DNA of 64,000 bases from Anisodus tanguticus (GCA_034509755.1 CM067550.1:241001-305000); one strand, 5' to 3'; positions 21,193 to 33,770 are shown, counted from the stretch's first letter. The notes: generated by a model from the letters alone, not told the origin. Numbers and translations are program-made.

Positions 21193-24100
21193 ATGTCTAC
21201 GTCAAAGAACATGTTTCACTCTGCCCTTGTTGTTTCTAACATCAAGAATCATATCCCCCTAATTCTTGAAACATAAAACGTCCAATACGCGATGTGGACC
21301 GAGTTGTTCAAAATTCACGCTCGTTCGCATCAAGTCATCCATCACATAATCCCCGCGGCTCCTGATGAAACGAAGGTGCCTAAACGCGATGATGATCCTA
21401 AGTTATGGACAACACTTGATGCCACCGTCTTTCAGTGAATTTATTCTTCTATCTCTACCGACCTATTGCAGACGATTATTGAGCCAGACGCTACTGCGAT
21501 GGCTGCATGGGATAGACTACGTGACATATTCCAGGATAATCAAAATTTCAGAGCTGTTACTCTTGAACAGGATTTTTCCCACGTCAACATGGAAAATTTC
21601 CCGAACGTTTCAGCATATTGCAAAATGTTGAAGGAATTGGCGGACCAACTCCGCAACGTTGGTGCGCCAGTTAATGAAGATCGTCTTATTTTACAGATGG
21701 ATGCTGGCCTATCCGAGGCCTATAGTGGTGTTGGAACTCTCCTTCGTCAAAGTAATCCTCTTCCAAGGTTCTATTAAGCCCGATCCATGCTTACCTTGAA
21801 AGAAGCCGGTTTGGCTAAAAAAGAGGCTACTAATGCTAGTTCCGTAGTCATGATGACTTCCTCCACTAGTCCTCAAAATTTTGGTGACAATTCGAACCAA
21901 AACCGATCTCACAGGGGCAGTAAGAATGGCCAGAAATATAATGGAAAAAATCGCGGGGGCAAACGCGGCGGCTCCGACAGCAGTCGCGGTGGCCAAAATA
22001 GTGGTAGTGGACGCCATCCAGGTTATAGTGGGCCACCGACCCACTGGTCTCAGCCTTGGGCCTCTAGGCCGTGGGCTTAGACCAGTGTACAGTGGCCCTA
22101 TGCCCACCTCCACAGCAATTTCCAGCGTCTGGCTAGTGGGCTTTCTAGTAGCCTCGATTGCCCACTGGCCCAGTAATTCCAATTCCAACAGTTACGGCCC
22201 AGGACAGCCCAGTTCTGGAATTCTTGGGCCCCGGCCTCCGCAAGCTCACCACGCAGGAGGCCCCACTCAGATCGATATTGAGGCCGCGATGCACACATTG
22301 GGTTTGACTCAACCGGACCCGAATTGGTATATGGACACCGGTGCCACTACCCACATGACATCCAATTCAGGTACTCTCTTATCTTATTCCAATTTGAGCA
22401 ACCCTCGCGGTATAATTGTTGGTAATGGCAACTCTGTTCCAATTCGTGGTTATGGTCATAAAACATTGTCTCCCCCTCATCCACCTCTTATCTTGAAAAA
22501 TACCCTACACGCCCCCAAATTGATTAAAAACTTAGTCTATGTCCGTAAATTCACTACTGACAATTCTGTTTCTATTGAATTTGATCCATTTGGTTTCTCT
22601 GTGAAGGATTTCAAGACGGGGAGTCCTCTCATGAGGTGTGATAGTAGGGGAGATCTTTATCCTATCACACCCAGTCCCGGTCCATCGAGTCAAGCTCTGC
22701 CATCAGCCTTTGCAACCATTTCTCCTTCCTTGTGGCATGCTCGTCTTGGTCATCCGGGGTCCTCTATTTTGTCAACTTTAGGTAAAAATAGTTTTATTTC
22801 ATGTAAGGGTACGAGTCGTACTCCAATTTGTCAATCTTGTTCTTTAGAAAAAATTGTTAAGTTGCCATTTGTAGACTCAAAGTCTCATACTTTAATGACA
22901 TTTGATATTATTCATAGCGACTTATGGACGTCTCCTGTTCCTAGTTCTGTGGGTCATCGGTATTGTGTTCTCTTTCTGGATGATTATTCTAAATTTCTAT
23001 GGACGTTTTTAATAGCGAAGAAATCTCAAGTTTTTTCTATCTTCCTAAAATTTAGAGCATTCATCAGAACCCAATTCGACCGTGAAATAAAAAATATTAA
23101 GTGTGATAATGGCAAAGAGTATGACAATGTGGTGTTTCGGGAATTCTGTGCTACTAATGGGATAAATTTTCGTTTCGCTTGTCCTCATACATCTTTACAA
23201 ATGGGAAAGCCGAACGTAAAATTCGTTCCATAAATAACATTATCTGCACTTTATTAATTCATGCTTCCGTACCCCCATATTTTTGGCATCATACTCTTCA
23301 AATGGCTACATATCTACTTAACATAACTCCTTCCAAAGGGTTGACATTTTCTCCCCCCCCCCCTTCAAATTTTATATAATAAAATTCCTACATATTCACA
23401 TCTTCGGGGTTTTGGGTGTTTGTGTTATCCGTTATTCCCATCCACCACAATTAACAAACTTCAGGCTCGGTCGACTCCGTGTGTGTTTTTGGGGTTTCCA
23501 TCTAATCATCGTGGCTACAAATACTTTGATTTATCCTCCAATAAAATCATCATTAATCGCCATGTCATTTTTTATGAATCCCAATTTCCATTTGCTAAAA
23601 GTCATACTCCCGTGCCTAGTTCATATAATTTTTTAGATGAACAAATATCCCCGTATATTATTCAGCATTTTTCGGATATCTCCCGCACCCAAAATTCTCC
23701 AGCGGGCCCACTGCCCGCTGGTCCCACTGGCTCGTCACAACCCTCTCTGCCCAGTTTTGTCACTGGGCCAGTTTCAGCGATTGGGCCAGTCCAGCCCAAT
23801 CCGAAAGCGGTCCAGGTCGAGTTCGTTTCCGCCCCTGTTGTTGCTTCCCGAGTTGGGCCAGCAGGCCCAGTGCCTGTTGGCCAGTCCATCTCGCGCCCAG
23901 CAAATTCCCGAAATCCACTCAATTCTTCCTCGAGTCATAGACCGGTCACTCGTAGTCAACGGGGTGTTTTTACACCAAAAACATTTTAATTTGCATTCTA
24001 ATGTCTCTAAATCCCCCTTACCCCGTAATCATGTGTCTGCCTTAAACGACCCGAATTGGAAAATTACTATGACTGATAAATATAATGCTCTTATTGATAA

Positions 24101-25559
24101 TAAGACATGGGAGTTGGTGCCCCGTCCATCTGGTATTAATGTTATCAGTTCTATGTGGATTTTTGCTCATAAGGAGAATTTAGATGGTTCGTTTGCTTGA
24201 CATAAAGTGCGGCTTGTGGGTGATGGTAAGACTCAGTAGGTTGGTATAGATTGTGGGGAAACGTTTAGTCCGGTGGTCAAGCCGGCTATCATTCGCACTG
24301 TACTTAGCTTGGCTTTTTCGAAGGCATGGCCTATTCACCAGTTAGATGTAAAGAATGCTTTCCTACATGGGGATCTCAAGGAAACAGTCTATATGCATCA
24401 GCCGTTGGGATTCAGGGATCCTAACCATCCTCATCATGTCTGTTTATTGAAGAAGTCCTTATATGGGCTTAAGCAGTCTCCCAGGGCCTGATATACAAGG
24501 TTTGCTGACTATGTTACGACTATTGGGTTCACTCACAGCAGGTCAGATAATTCCTTGTTTATCTACCGTCGTGGTTCGTCCTCGGCCTACATTCTGTTGT
24601 ATGTGGATGATATTTTTTTGACTGCCTCTTCCAATGCCTTGCGCCAGTCTATCATGACTATGCTCAGCTTTGAGTTCGCTATGAAAGACTTGGGGGCCTT
24701 GAGTTACTTTTTGGGGATTGCTGTCACTCGTCATTCCGATGGATTATTCTTATCTCAATGGAAGTATGCAACTGAGATCATCGAAAGGGCTGGGATGTCA
24801 TCCTGTAAGTCCACTTCCACTCCAGTTGATACAAAGCCCAAGCTTAGTGCCGCGGCCGGCGTACCTTACGAGGATCAAACCCGCTATCGCAGTCTTGTAG
24901 GGGCCCTTCAGTAACTTACCTTTACACAACCGGATATTACATATGCTGTCCAGCAGGTGTGTTTATTTATGCATGATTCCAGAGTTGAGCACATGAATGC
25001 CCTCAAATGCATCATTCAGTATATTCAGGGTACACTTGACTATGGTTTGCATTTATATCCTTCCTCGACGTCCACACTGGTCTCGTATACGGATGCCGAT
25101 TGGGGTGGCTGTCCCGACACCAGATGGTCTACGTCAGGCTATTGTATGTTTCTTGTAAACAACTTGGTCGCCTGGTCTGCGAAGCGCCAGTCGACTCTAT
25201 CCCGCTCAAGTGCCGAGGTTGAATATCGAGGGGTAGCTAATGTGATCTCGGAACCATGTTGGTTACATAATTTGCTTTTAGAGCTTCATTGTCCCATTCA
25301 GAAGGCAACCTTGGTTTATTGCTATAATATTAGTGCCATCTACCTTTCTGGTAATCCGGTTCATCACCAACGCACTAAACATATCGAAATGGACATTCAC
25401 TTTGTCTGTGAAAAGGTTGCTTGGGGTCAGATACGTGTCTGTCATGTCTTGTCAAGATATCAAATTGCAGACATCTTTACAAAGGGTCTTCCCTCGGTCC
25501 TTTTTGAAGATTTTAGGGACAGTCTCAACATTCGAAAACCGCCCACTATGATTGTGGGG
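21193..25559 (+). pseudogene. gag-pol remnant of copia element 1
   Basis: Gag starts at 21193 and is stopped in frame at 21274, 21436 and 21775. The protease motif WYMDTGATTHM is near 22325. The GAG-pre-integrase segment has HARLGHPG and CQSC. The integrase core keeps IHSDLW and CDNGKEY, but near 23200 a one-base loss shifts the frame just before NGKAERK. Reverse transcriptase has stops at 24198, 24238, 24489 and 24912, yet retains QLDVKNAFLHGDL and the catalytic YVDD. RNase H keeps YTDADWGG, but the usual YCDN is YCYN. The remnant ends IADIFTKGL just before the 3' LTR. Confidence 0.9.
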
Positions 25560-25846
25560 TGTGTTAAATATATTGTGTATATTGTGTATATTAGGTCTCG
25601 GCTTTTCTATCGGATTGGCTGATTATTAGGTGTAATTTATGGTAAATATTTAGTATCCTAGTTTAGGTAATGTTGTAATATAATTAGTATTGTATTACCA
25701 TAATTAGTGTATTACCATAAATGTATAGTTAGAATAGAATAAGGTTTTAGGAATAGAATAGGAATATAATTCTCCCATTATGAAAATATGTAACTTGTAT
25801 ATATAGTCTTTCAATAATGAAAATAATCAAGAGATTATTTCTTTCA
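25560..25846 (+). repeat. 3' LTR of copia element 1
   Basis: This 287-bp LTR starts TGTGTTAAA right after a purine-rich 'gtgggg' and ends in TTTCA followed by the TSD gtcat. The tail 'cttgtatatatag' to 'aagagattatttctttca' is typical of the R-U5 end and is missing from the 5' copy. Confidence 0.85.
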
Positions 25847-25851
25847 GTCAT

Positions 25852-26679
25852 GAATATAATCATGCTTAAGCAGGTTACCAATTCATATACTTATTATGAA
25901 AAACGACATGTAATGAACTTTCAATTTATTTAATAGCGTCGAATTTATTTACACCGTCATAAGTGTATATTCATTAAACTTTTATAAAGAAAAGGTACGT
26001 GAATTTGTAAAAGGGTGCAAAACAAGAGTTGTTTTCAAGCCAAAATCGCAATTATAAGTCGAGGATTATTCATATGGCGGCTAATGGAGAAGAGATTATA
26101 GAACTCGATTTTTTCCAAAATGTGCAATTTTGGCTGAAAATTTTCATTAGTATAGAATTTTTTGTGAGAATTCCAAAAACAGGCAAAGATGTGATAATTA
26201 AGAATCATTATATACTATATTGACTGAGAGTATAAAATCTTTTCAATGCATATAACTTAAATTCCTTGTAGTTAATAAATTATGTATTAGCTCTAATTAA
26301 TGCTTGCACGTTTACTAGATGATTCGAAATTGCATAATCACATAATTTTGGTCCCATGCCTTCCTTGTCTGTGTTATTTTCATTTAGTTTTCTTCTTCTA
26401 TATTTCAAGTTCTGCATAAAGAATACTTTGTACAACAAAGTTTTACAACCTAAAAGTTATTCAGCAATTCAATTTCCCTTTAAAGTTTGTAAATATTCTC
26501 TATGACGTTTAAAACTCCATTACTGATGAGAATAATCCCTCTCAAAAAAATATGTTATTAGTTTGAGTTTATTTGTATTCATCCATGAATTCAATTGATG
26601 TTTCATATTTACATTCATCCTTGGAATCATTTGATGTTTCTCATAGTGAATATATTCCATATATATTTATGATATATTT
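25852..26679. other. AT-rich spacer between copia elements
   Basis: No supported gene. A 64-codon open frame at 26029-26223 has no recognisable features. Confidence 0.45.
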
Positions 26680-29600
26680 TGTAATTAATATTTAGTGTAA
26701 TTAATGTAAAATAGAGATCCTAATTCTATTAGAACTACAATTGTATGATATATATATATTACATTAATAAGAGAACTCCATCAAAGAGATTTATACTATT
26801 CTACGTGGTATGGAGAGCCAAAAATCCCTTCCTACCCTAAACCCTAGTGTGGCCGTTGTACCCCTCTTCTTCGCCTCCCTCTTCCGGCGGAAAATCTGTT
26901 GTATACAGCCCCATATACCACTGCTCCTTCGTGATATACAACCCGTATACCCTGCTTCTCCGTGTTATACAACCTCATCTCTACAAAAAAAACATGTATA
27001 CCCCCGATATACCGTGATATACAGCCCCTCATGTTCCCCTTTTCTCGCCTCTATACATACGGTATACATGCGATATACAGCCAACCCGAGACACATATCA
27101 CCCAAGCAGACCTGTATATCGCTATTATACAACTGATATAAGGCAGCCCCACACTAGATTTTCTTCAACCAATTTTCGGCTACCCTAATGGATTATCCCG
27201 CTTCCGCTTTCTCAACACCTGACGTCACAAATCCCCCTCCTTTCTCCACCCCCACCGCCTTTCATCCGACTTTTGCCATAACCAATAACAAGAACTTCAT
27301 ACCATTGATTCTTGATCAGGAGGATGGACAATACGCGTCATTAGTTGAACTCTTTCATATTCAACATGTGCTTACAACGTGCTTGACCACATTGATACCA
27401 CCTATCCCCACCCTCCCGACGTCGACGACATGACATGGAGGTGACTTGATGCCATCGTTAGGCAGTGGATCTATGGCACTATCTCCAAGGACTTACTTCA
27501 TACTATTATGAAGACCAAAGCCACCGCCCATGAGTTATGAACAAGGTTGGAGGAGATTTTTCAAGACAACAAACATACACGTGTCGTGTATCTTGAGGAG
27601 CAATTCAACACCACCCATCTTGAAAACTTTGCAAATATGACCAACTACTGCAAACATCTAAAATTGCTTGCCGACCAATTATCTAATGTAGGCAATCCAA
27701 TTTCAGACAGAAAGATGGTTTTGCAATTGATTAATGGTTTGCCGAAAGGTGACTACGACACCCTTGCTACGATGATCCAACAATATGATCCCCTACCGTG
27801 TTTCAACAAAGCTCAGTCCCAGTTGTTGTTAGAGGAGATGAGATGAGCAAAATAGGATGAACACAATCCCAAGGCCTTGGTCGTTGATGACACTACCGAC
27901 GCACCCACCTGTCAGCCACCACACTCCGACTACCACCCGCCGCAAAACAACCGCGATGGTGGTAGAGGCAAGGGCCGCGGGGCTGGCCGAGGAGGAAAAG
28001 GTAGAGGCCATAGGAATCGGGCCAATAATTCAAGCAATCCAGAATAGGCCCAGCAACCGCAACAGTGGGCCGGCCCACTGCCCTGGCCATTGTACGATAA
28101 TTGGGCCTCACCCACCGGTAGCTTTCTAGTGGCTTAGCAGAGGCCCAGTATCCTGGGAGCCCATCCCGCGGCTACTCAGGCAGGCCCAGTTCCTCAGTCT
28201 CATTTCACATCGGCCCAACAACCGACAGATTTAGGCCAGGCTTTCGGTACTTTAAATATTCAGCAGCTCGATGATGCATGGTATATGGATACAGGTGCCA
28301 CGTCTCACCTCACCAACAATTCTGGTAATCTTCTTCAATTGCACAATTTAAATACTCATCAATCTATTATGGTCAGGAATGGTCATCACATTCCAATTCA
28401 AGGATTTGACCACACAATAACTCCACCACCGCACCCCTATTACTCTCTTAAACACGTCCTATATGCCCCTAACATTATCAAGGACATATTATCTGTTAGA
28501 AAATTTGCCACTGATAATTCTGTATCAATTGACTTTGACCCGTTTGGTTTTTCTGTGAAGGACCTACGTACGGGGAGACTTTTTATGAGATGCAATAGTG
28601 TGGGGTCCTCTATCCCTTCCTATCCATGTCCGCTGCCCGTGTCACTCCACCCACCGCTCTAGCTACAATCTCTCCATCAACGTGGCATAGTAGACTTGGT
28701 CATCCACGAGCTTGTGTTTTTTATTTTCTTAAAAACCGCAATTTAATTCAATGTAATAAAGGGAAATTTTCCCATAGCTGCTCCTTTTGTCATCTAGGAA
28801 AATATGTTAGACTTCCGTTTACGTCTTATTTAAATATTTCTTTCTCTCCCTTTGATATTATTCATGCGGATTTATGGACATCTCCTATATCTCGAAACCT
28901 AGGTCATAAATATTATTTGGTATTACTGGATGATTTTTCTCACTTTCTTTGGGTCTATCCGATTAAACTTAAGTCTCAAGTTGTCTCCAAATTCCTTGAA
29001 TTTCATACTTTTGTTAAAACACAATTTGAAAAAGACATCAAAACGTTTCAATGTGATAATGGCTGTGATTTCAATAACTCATTTTCATAACTTTTGTGCG
29101 GCTAATGGCATGGTTTTTCATTTCTCCTTCCCCCATACGTCTCCTTAAAATGGTAAAGCCGGACGAATTCTCTGCATAGTTAACAATATGATTCGTACCT
29201 TCATTTTTCATGCGTCTTCCCCCTACCTTTTGGGTATATGCGTTAAAAATGGTAGAATACATTCTTAACATCTTACCTACCCGTACGATCCAAAATAGGA
29301 CACCCACAGAAATCATTTTCCGTCGGATCCCCTCCTATAATCACCTTTAAATTTTCGGTTGTCTTTGTTACCAAAATCTTGCATCCACTGTCCCTCACAA
29401 ATTAGCGTCTCGCTCCACCCCTTGCGTCTTCCTAGGTTTTCCGTCAAATCATAAGGGTACTTGTGCTATGAGTTATCCATAAGTAAGTCATAGTCTCCCG
29501 CCATGTCACATTTGATGAGAACGTCTTCCCGTTTGCCAACATCCAAAAATTTTGAGTCACTGATTATGATTTCTTTGATATCTCGGACACCTCCCATCTA

Positions 29601-30427
29601 CTTCAAAATGCACTATATTGGCCAAATACAAACCCGTCACCCACTGCCCCAGCTATGGACACCACTGTCATATCACTTAACCCATCGGACCCCACCAATT
29701 GCACCCGATCTGACCCGCCCAGCCCCGTTGCCCATTACCACAATGACTTAGCCTAATACACCCACTACCCAACCCAGTTACAACATTGCCTAACCCAATA
29801 CCTTACGACCCAGTCCCACCGTCCAGCCCAGTGACAAAACTGCCCGGCCCAATACCTCACGGCCCAGTCCTGCCACTAACCATCACAACACGCAGTCCCC
29901 ACCTACTGCTCCCTACACCCAATCCAGCCCCCCACCCACCGTATGGAACCCGTGCACAGCACGGGATTTTCAAACCAAAAGTCTACTTTAATTTGTCCAC
30001 TCAAACCATCTCTCCGCTACCTAAAACCCAACCTTAGCCAAACTTGACCCGAATTGGAATGCGGCCATGCGTGAGGAGTTTAATGCGCTTACTTCACAGC
30101 GCTCTTGGGATCTTATTCCACGACCTGAGGGGGTGAATGTAATCCGTTGTATGTGGAAATTTTGTCATAAGTTCAGAGATAATGGTGCCCTTGAACGTCA
30201 CAAGGACATACTTGTGGAAAATGGCATAGGGCAACAGGATGGTGTTGATTGTGGTGAGACTTTCAGTCCAGTGTTTAAGCCAGCTACCATCCGCACGATT
30301 TTGAGCATCGCTATGGGGAAAATTGGCCTATTCACTAGCTTGATGTGAAGAATGCTTTCTTACATGGGGATTTAAAAGAAATCGTTTATATGGATCAACC
30401 GCCAGGATTTGTGCATCAGGATAAAAT
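26680..30427 (+). mobile_element. Ty1-copia element 2, 3'-truncated
   Basis: A short 5' LTR is likely at 26680-26805 (starts TGTAATTAAT, ends at the primer-site-like TGGTATGGAGAGCC). A leader follows with many copies of 'gtatac' or 'gatatac', then gag-pol remnants. Sequence homology stops in the middle of reverse transcriptase at about 30427, where G-rich DNA begins. No 3' LTR was found. The element is closer to element 3 than to element 1 in its gag (QDNKHTR, LADQLSN). Confidence 0.75.
27188..30427 (+). pseudogene. gag-pol remnant of copia element 2
   Basis: Gag begins MDYPASAFSTPD at 27188 and is broken by stops at 27431 and further on; the gag core EEIFQDNKHTRVVYLEEQF is near 27550. Protease WYMDTGATSHLTNNSG is near 28280. 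GAG-pre-integrase has HSRLGHP and CSFC. The integrase core keeps IHADLW and CDNGCDF, but the NGKAER glutamate region is altered (NGKAGRI). Reverse transcriptase starts MREEFNALTSQRSWDLIPRP at about 30067. It shifts frame near 30340 and is cut off after the PPGFVH segment, before YVDD. Confidence 0.85.
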
Positions 30428-30740
30428 GGGAACATTAAAAAATAAGTAGGTGGTGAGGGGTCATGGGTGGTAGTGGGGTGAGGGCGGTGGGGTGGGTGGT
30501 GGTGGTGGTAGTGGGGGTGGGTGGTAGAGGGTAGGGATTAGCTTGGGGTTGATAGAGGAGGGTTGGTAGTTGTGTGGGTGTGGGTTGGTAGGGGTGGTGG
30601 TGTGGGTGGGTGGGAGTAGGTGGATTTGGGTGGGCTATAATGGGAAATGAAATACATAACAACGTAAGAACCACCAAATCTGTGGTTATTGTAAACGTGT
30701 AAATATATTCCCTACCCATAATTAGAATATTTTCATATAT
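30428..30740. repeat. G-rich low-complexity tract between elements 2 and 3
   Basis: From about 30437 to 30640 the plus strand is a GGT/GGGT-rich tract with many G runs of three to five. It resembles the core of the element at about 39788-40770. The minus-strand frame over it is a shadow of the composition, not a gene. The remaining 100 bp to 30740 are AT-rich. Confidence 0.6.
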
Positions 30741-30766
30741 TGTGTAAATATAATTATGGTAAGACT

Positions 30767-30847
30767 AGGATTCCTCTTTTGTATAGGCTTAGGATTCCTC
30801 TTTTGTATATGCTTAGTATTCCTCTTTTGTATAGGCTTAGGATTCCT
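30767..30847 (+). repeat. 24-bp tandem repeat in the LTR of element 3
   Basis: Units at 30767-30790, 30791-30814 and 30815-30838 (first 20 bases aggattcctcttttgtatag) and a partial fourth at 30839-30847. They lie upstream of the 'ctctatatatatcttg' TATA region, where LTR enhancer repeats are usual. Confidence 0.85.
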
Positions 30848-30908
30848 ATTGTTTAAGGGATGAATATTGTACTCTATATATATCTTGATATTAATGAAAG
30901 ACTCCTCA

Positions 30909-31136
30909 AGGGAGATTAATATCATCTTACATGGTATCAAGAGCCAAATAAACAAAACCCTAAAAACCTTTCTCTTCCACAGCCGACGGCTGCCTCTCCT
31001 ACGCTGCGGCCCTCCCGGATTTTCTTCTTGTTTTTTGGGTTTTGTTCTTCCTTTCTTCTCTTCTCTAAATGGCTATCCCTGATTCTTCCACACTTTCTGA
31101 CGCCTCTACCTCCACAAATCCCACCACAAAGTCATC
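30909..31136 (+). repeat. Left arm of inverted repeat in element 3
   Basis: It covers the LTR end, primer site, leader and first 22 or so gag codons. Its reverse complement is at 33544-33770 with only a few mismatches over about 227 bp. Confidence 0.9.
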
Positions 31137-31791
31137 ACCCCCGTTTCATCCCGCCATTACTATTTCCAACATCAAGAATCATATTCCCATTATTCTTGAT
31201 CAAGAAAACAACAATTATTCTCCATGGGTTGAACTTTTTCGCAATCATGCATGTCTCTATAACATGCTTGACCATATTGATGACACTATTCCGCGCCCAA
31301 CGGAGGTTGATGATTCTATCTGGCATCGTCTCGACGCCGGCGTCAAACAATGGATATATGGTAGTATCTCTCAGGATTTGCTCCTTACTATCATGAAATC
31401 TGACTCTACAGCCCTTGACTTGTGGAATCGTTTGGAGGAAATTTTTCAGGACAACAAGCACACTCGTGCCGTGTATTTGGATGAACAGTTCAACAAAACA
31501 CGTCTTGAAAACTTCTCCAATGTCTCTGAGTACTGCAAGCAGCTTAAACTTCTTGCGGATCAACTCTCCAACATCGGCATGCCTGTCACTAACGATAAAA
31601 TGGTGCTACAAATGATTTCTGGCCTTACTAAGGGCGAATATGATACTTTAGCCACCATTATTCAACAGACAGATCCGCTATCGAGTTTTAACAAAGCTCG
31701 CTCACAATTGTTGCTCGAAGAAACCCGTCGTGCTAAGCAGGATGAGCACGCCCAGCAGGTTTTAGTTGTCGACACACAACCCCAAGATTAG
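31069..31791 (+). CDS. Gag of copia element 3 (open frame)
   Basis: This is an uninterrupted frame of 240 codons starting MAIPDSSTLSD. It has the copia gag (UBN2-type) sequence: WVELFRNHACLYNML, LWNRLEEIFQDNKHTRAVY, LADQLSNIG, MISGLTKGEYDTLATIIQQTDP and FNKARSQLLLEE. In the full-length family gag forms the particle that packages element RNA. The frame stops at 31791 just before the Arg/Gly-rich region, where a zinc knuckle would be expected, so the protein is incomplete at its C-terminus. It is intact only in this part; the downstream pol is broken. Confidence 0.85.
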   Translation: MAIPDSSTLSDASTSTNPTTKSSPPFHPAITISNIKNHIPIILDQENNNYSPWVELFRNHACLYNMLDHIDDTIPRPTEVDDSIWHRLDAGVKQWIYGSISQDLLLTIMKSDSTALDLWNRLEEIFQDNKHTRAVYLDEQFNKTRLENFSNVSEYCKQLKLLADQLSNIGMPVTNDKMVLQMISGLTKGEYDTLATIIQQTDPLSSFNKARSQLLLEETRRAKQDEHAQQVLVVDTQPQD

Positions 31792-33543
31792 ACGCCACCA
31801 GACAACTCCCAATAGCGGCAGGGCCGCGGCGGCAAGAGCGGAAAAGGTCGCGGCGGTAGAGGAGGCCGTGGTCGTGGCAAGGGTCATTGTTAACAGAACC
31901 AACAGCAGCAACAGCAACAGAGATCGCAGAACAACTGGGCCGCGACTCCTCAGCAGTTCGTCTATAGCGCCGCGGTGCCCCAGTACAGAGCCGCGGCACC
32001 CCAGTTCAGAGCCGCGGCGCCAAGTCCATTCCAGAACCAGCAGCCATACAATCCATATTCTTACCCCGATTTGTTAGGCCCCGCTCCCACCCCACAACAG
32101 AGCCCACTTCATGCAAGGTCGAGTCCCGCAGCCCCTCCTCCGCATGACACCCACCGAGTTGGGTCGGCGTTCGACACCCTATCTATGCAACAACCTCGAC
32201 AATACTTGGTACATGGACTCAAAGCGGCACATCTCACGTCACCCAAACCGCAGTACTATTCCTAAACTGTTTTGTTTAAAGCATCCTCAATATGTTACGA
32301 TTGGTAGTGGACAACGCATTCCAGTTAAGGGTTATGGTACCTCATACACACAACCTCCTCATCCACCCTTCTCCCTCAAAAACACCCTATATGCCCCACA
32401 CATGATTAAGAACCTCATATCCGTCCGCCAATTTACTCGTAATAATTCTGTCTCTGTGGATTTTGACCCTTTTGGTTTTACTGTAAAAGATCTTCATACG
32501 GGGACACCTCTTACGAGATGCAATAGCATGGGGGATCTCTATCCATTCACTTCCACCTCCGCTGCCAGATCTTGCTCTCCCGTCACTCTAGCGGCCGTTT
32601 CTTCTTCAACCCGGCATAATAGGCTTGGTCATCCAGGAGTCCCAGTTTTTAATTTTCTTAGAGGCAACAATTTCATTGCTTGTAATGAGAAACTTGCCCA
32701 AAATTGTGTTTCTTGCTCTTTAGACAAACATATTCGTCTTCCGTTTAAATCATCTACTAGTGTTACATTTGCTCCTTTTGATATCATACATGCCGATTTA
32801 TGGACATCTCCTATCCCTAGTTCTCTCGGTCATAAATACTATCTTGTGTTGCTTGATGATTTTTCACACTACGTTTGGTTATACCCTCTTAAATTTAAAT
32901 CGGAAGTGTTTGTCAAATTTCTTGAGTTTCGCAATTTCATTCAAACACAATTTGGAAAAGGCATAAAATCATTTCAGTGCGATAATGGTCGTGAATTCAA
33001 TAACTCTATGTTTCACCGCTTTTGTACCAATAATGGCATGGTCTTTCGCTTCTCCCGCCCTCACACCTCACCACAAAACGGTAAAGCTGAAAGAATCATC
33101 CGCACCATTAACAATATGATTCGCACCCTATTGATTCATGCCTCCCTCCCTCCACCCTTCTGGGTCTATGCTGCTAAAATGTCAGAATACACTCTAAATA
33201 TTCTCCCTACTAGCACTCTTCACAATATGACCCCTACCGAAATCCCCTCACAAGCTTGCTCCTAGGTCCACTCCATGTGTCTTTCTAGGATTCCCGCCGA
33301 ACCATAGGGGCTATCTATGCTATGACTTGTCGACTCGTCAGATCCACATATCTCGTCACGTCACATTCGACGAGACCACATTCCCGTTTTCGAATCTTCT
33401 AAAATTCCAAAAACAGGACTACTCATTTCTTGACGAGTCTGCCATCTCTCCCCTCATAATCGAACAACTCACATCCTCTGTTCCGTCGTCAGAGCCGCGG
33501 CACCCAAACTTCAGAGAAGCCTGTCAACCTTCTAGCACCGCGA
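31792..33543 (+). pseudogene. Protease-integrase remnant of copia element 3
   Basis: After two stops the Gly/Arg/Gln-rich region continues. The protease signature has decayed to WYMDSK, losing the DTGA motif. Integrase is in good order from about 32270 to 33240: RLGHPG, CVSC, IHADLW, CDNGREF and NGKAER are all present, so the D-D-E residues survive. An internal deletion near 33243 joins PTEI to a later segment. Pol then continues in another frame (LSTRQIHISRHVTFDE) until the inversion point at 33544. Confidence 0.85.
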
Positions 33544-33770
33544 GATGACTTTGTGGTGGGATTTGTGGAGGTAGAGGCGTCAGAAAGTGTGGAAGAATCA
33601 GGGATAGCCATTTAGAGAAGAGAAGAAAGGAAGAACAAAACCCGAAAACAAGAAGAAAATCCGGGAGGGCCGCAGCGTAGGAGAGGCAGCCGGCGGCTGT
33701 GGAAGAGAAAGGTTTTTAGGGTTTTGTTTATTTGGGTCTTGATACCATGTAAGATGATATTAATCTCCCT
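33544..33770 (-). repeat. Right arm of inverted repeat in element 3
   Basis: This is the reverse complement of 30909-31136. It overlaps by 7 bp (tctccct, 33764-33770) with the following 26-bp patch that copies 33202-33227. Confidence 0.9.

Larger units (their letters stand above)
20800..25851 (+). mobile_element. Ty1-copia element 1, complete but degenerate
   Basis: The element body is 20805-25846 (5.04 kb), flanked by the 5-bp TSD gtcat at 20800-20804 and 25847-25851. It has a 5' LTR, a tRNA-Met-type primer site, gag, protease, integrase, reverse transcriptase and RNase H in copia order, and a 3' LTR. Many stops and frameshifts show it cannot make its own proteins. Element 4 near the right end of the window belongs to a closely related lineage. 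Confidence 0.9.

Noticed and set aside
26029..26223. 64-codon plus-strand frame
   Set aside because: No motif, no regulatory context and AT-rich codon use like the spacer around it.
30435..30719. Pro/Thr/His-rich minus-strand frame (also 40401-40661)
   Set aside because: Both are translations of G-rich low-complexity tracts with no signal peptide and no homologous coding pattern.
30767..30847. CRISPR-like repeat array
   Set aside because: The units are directly adjacent without spacers and lie in a plant LTR.
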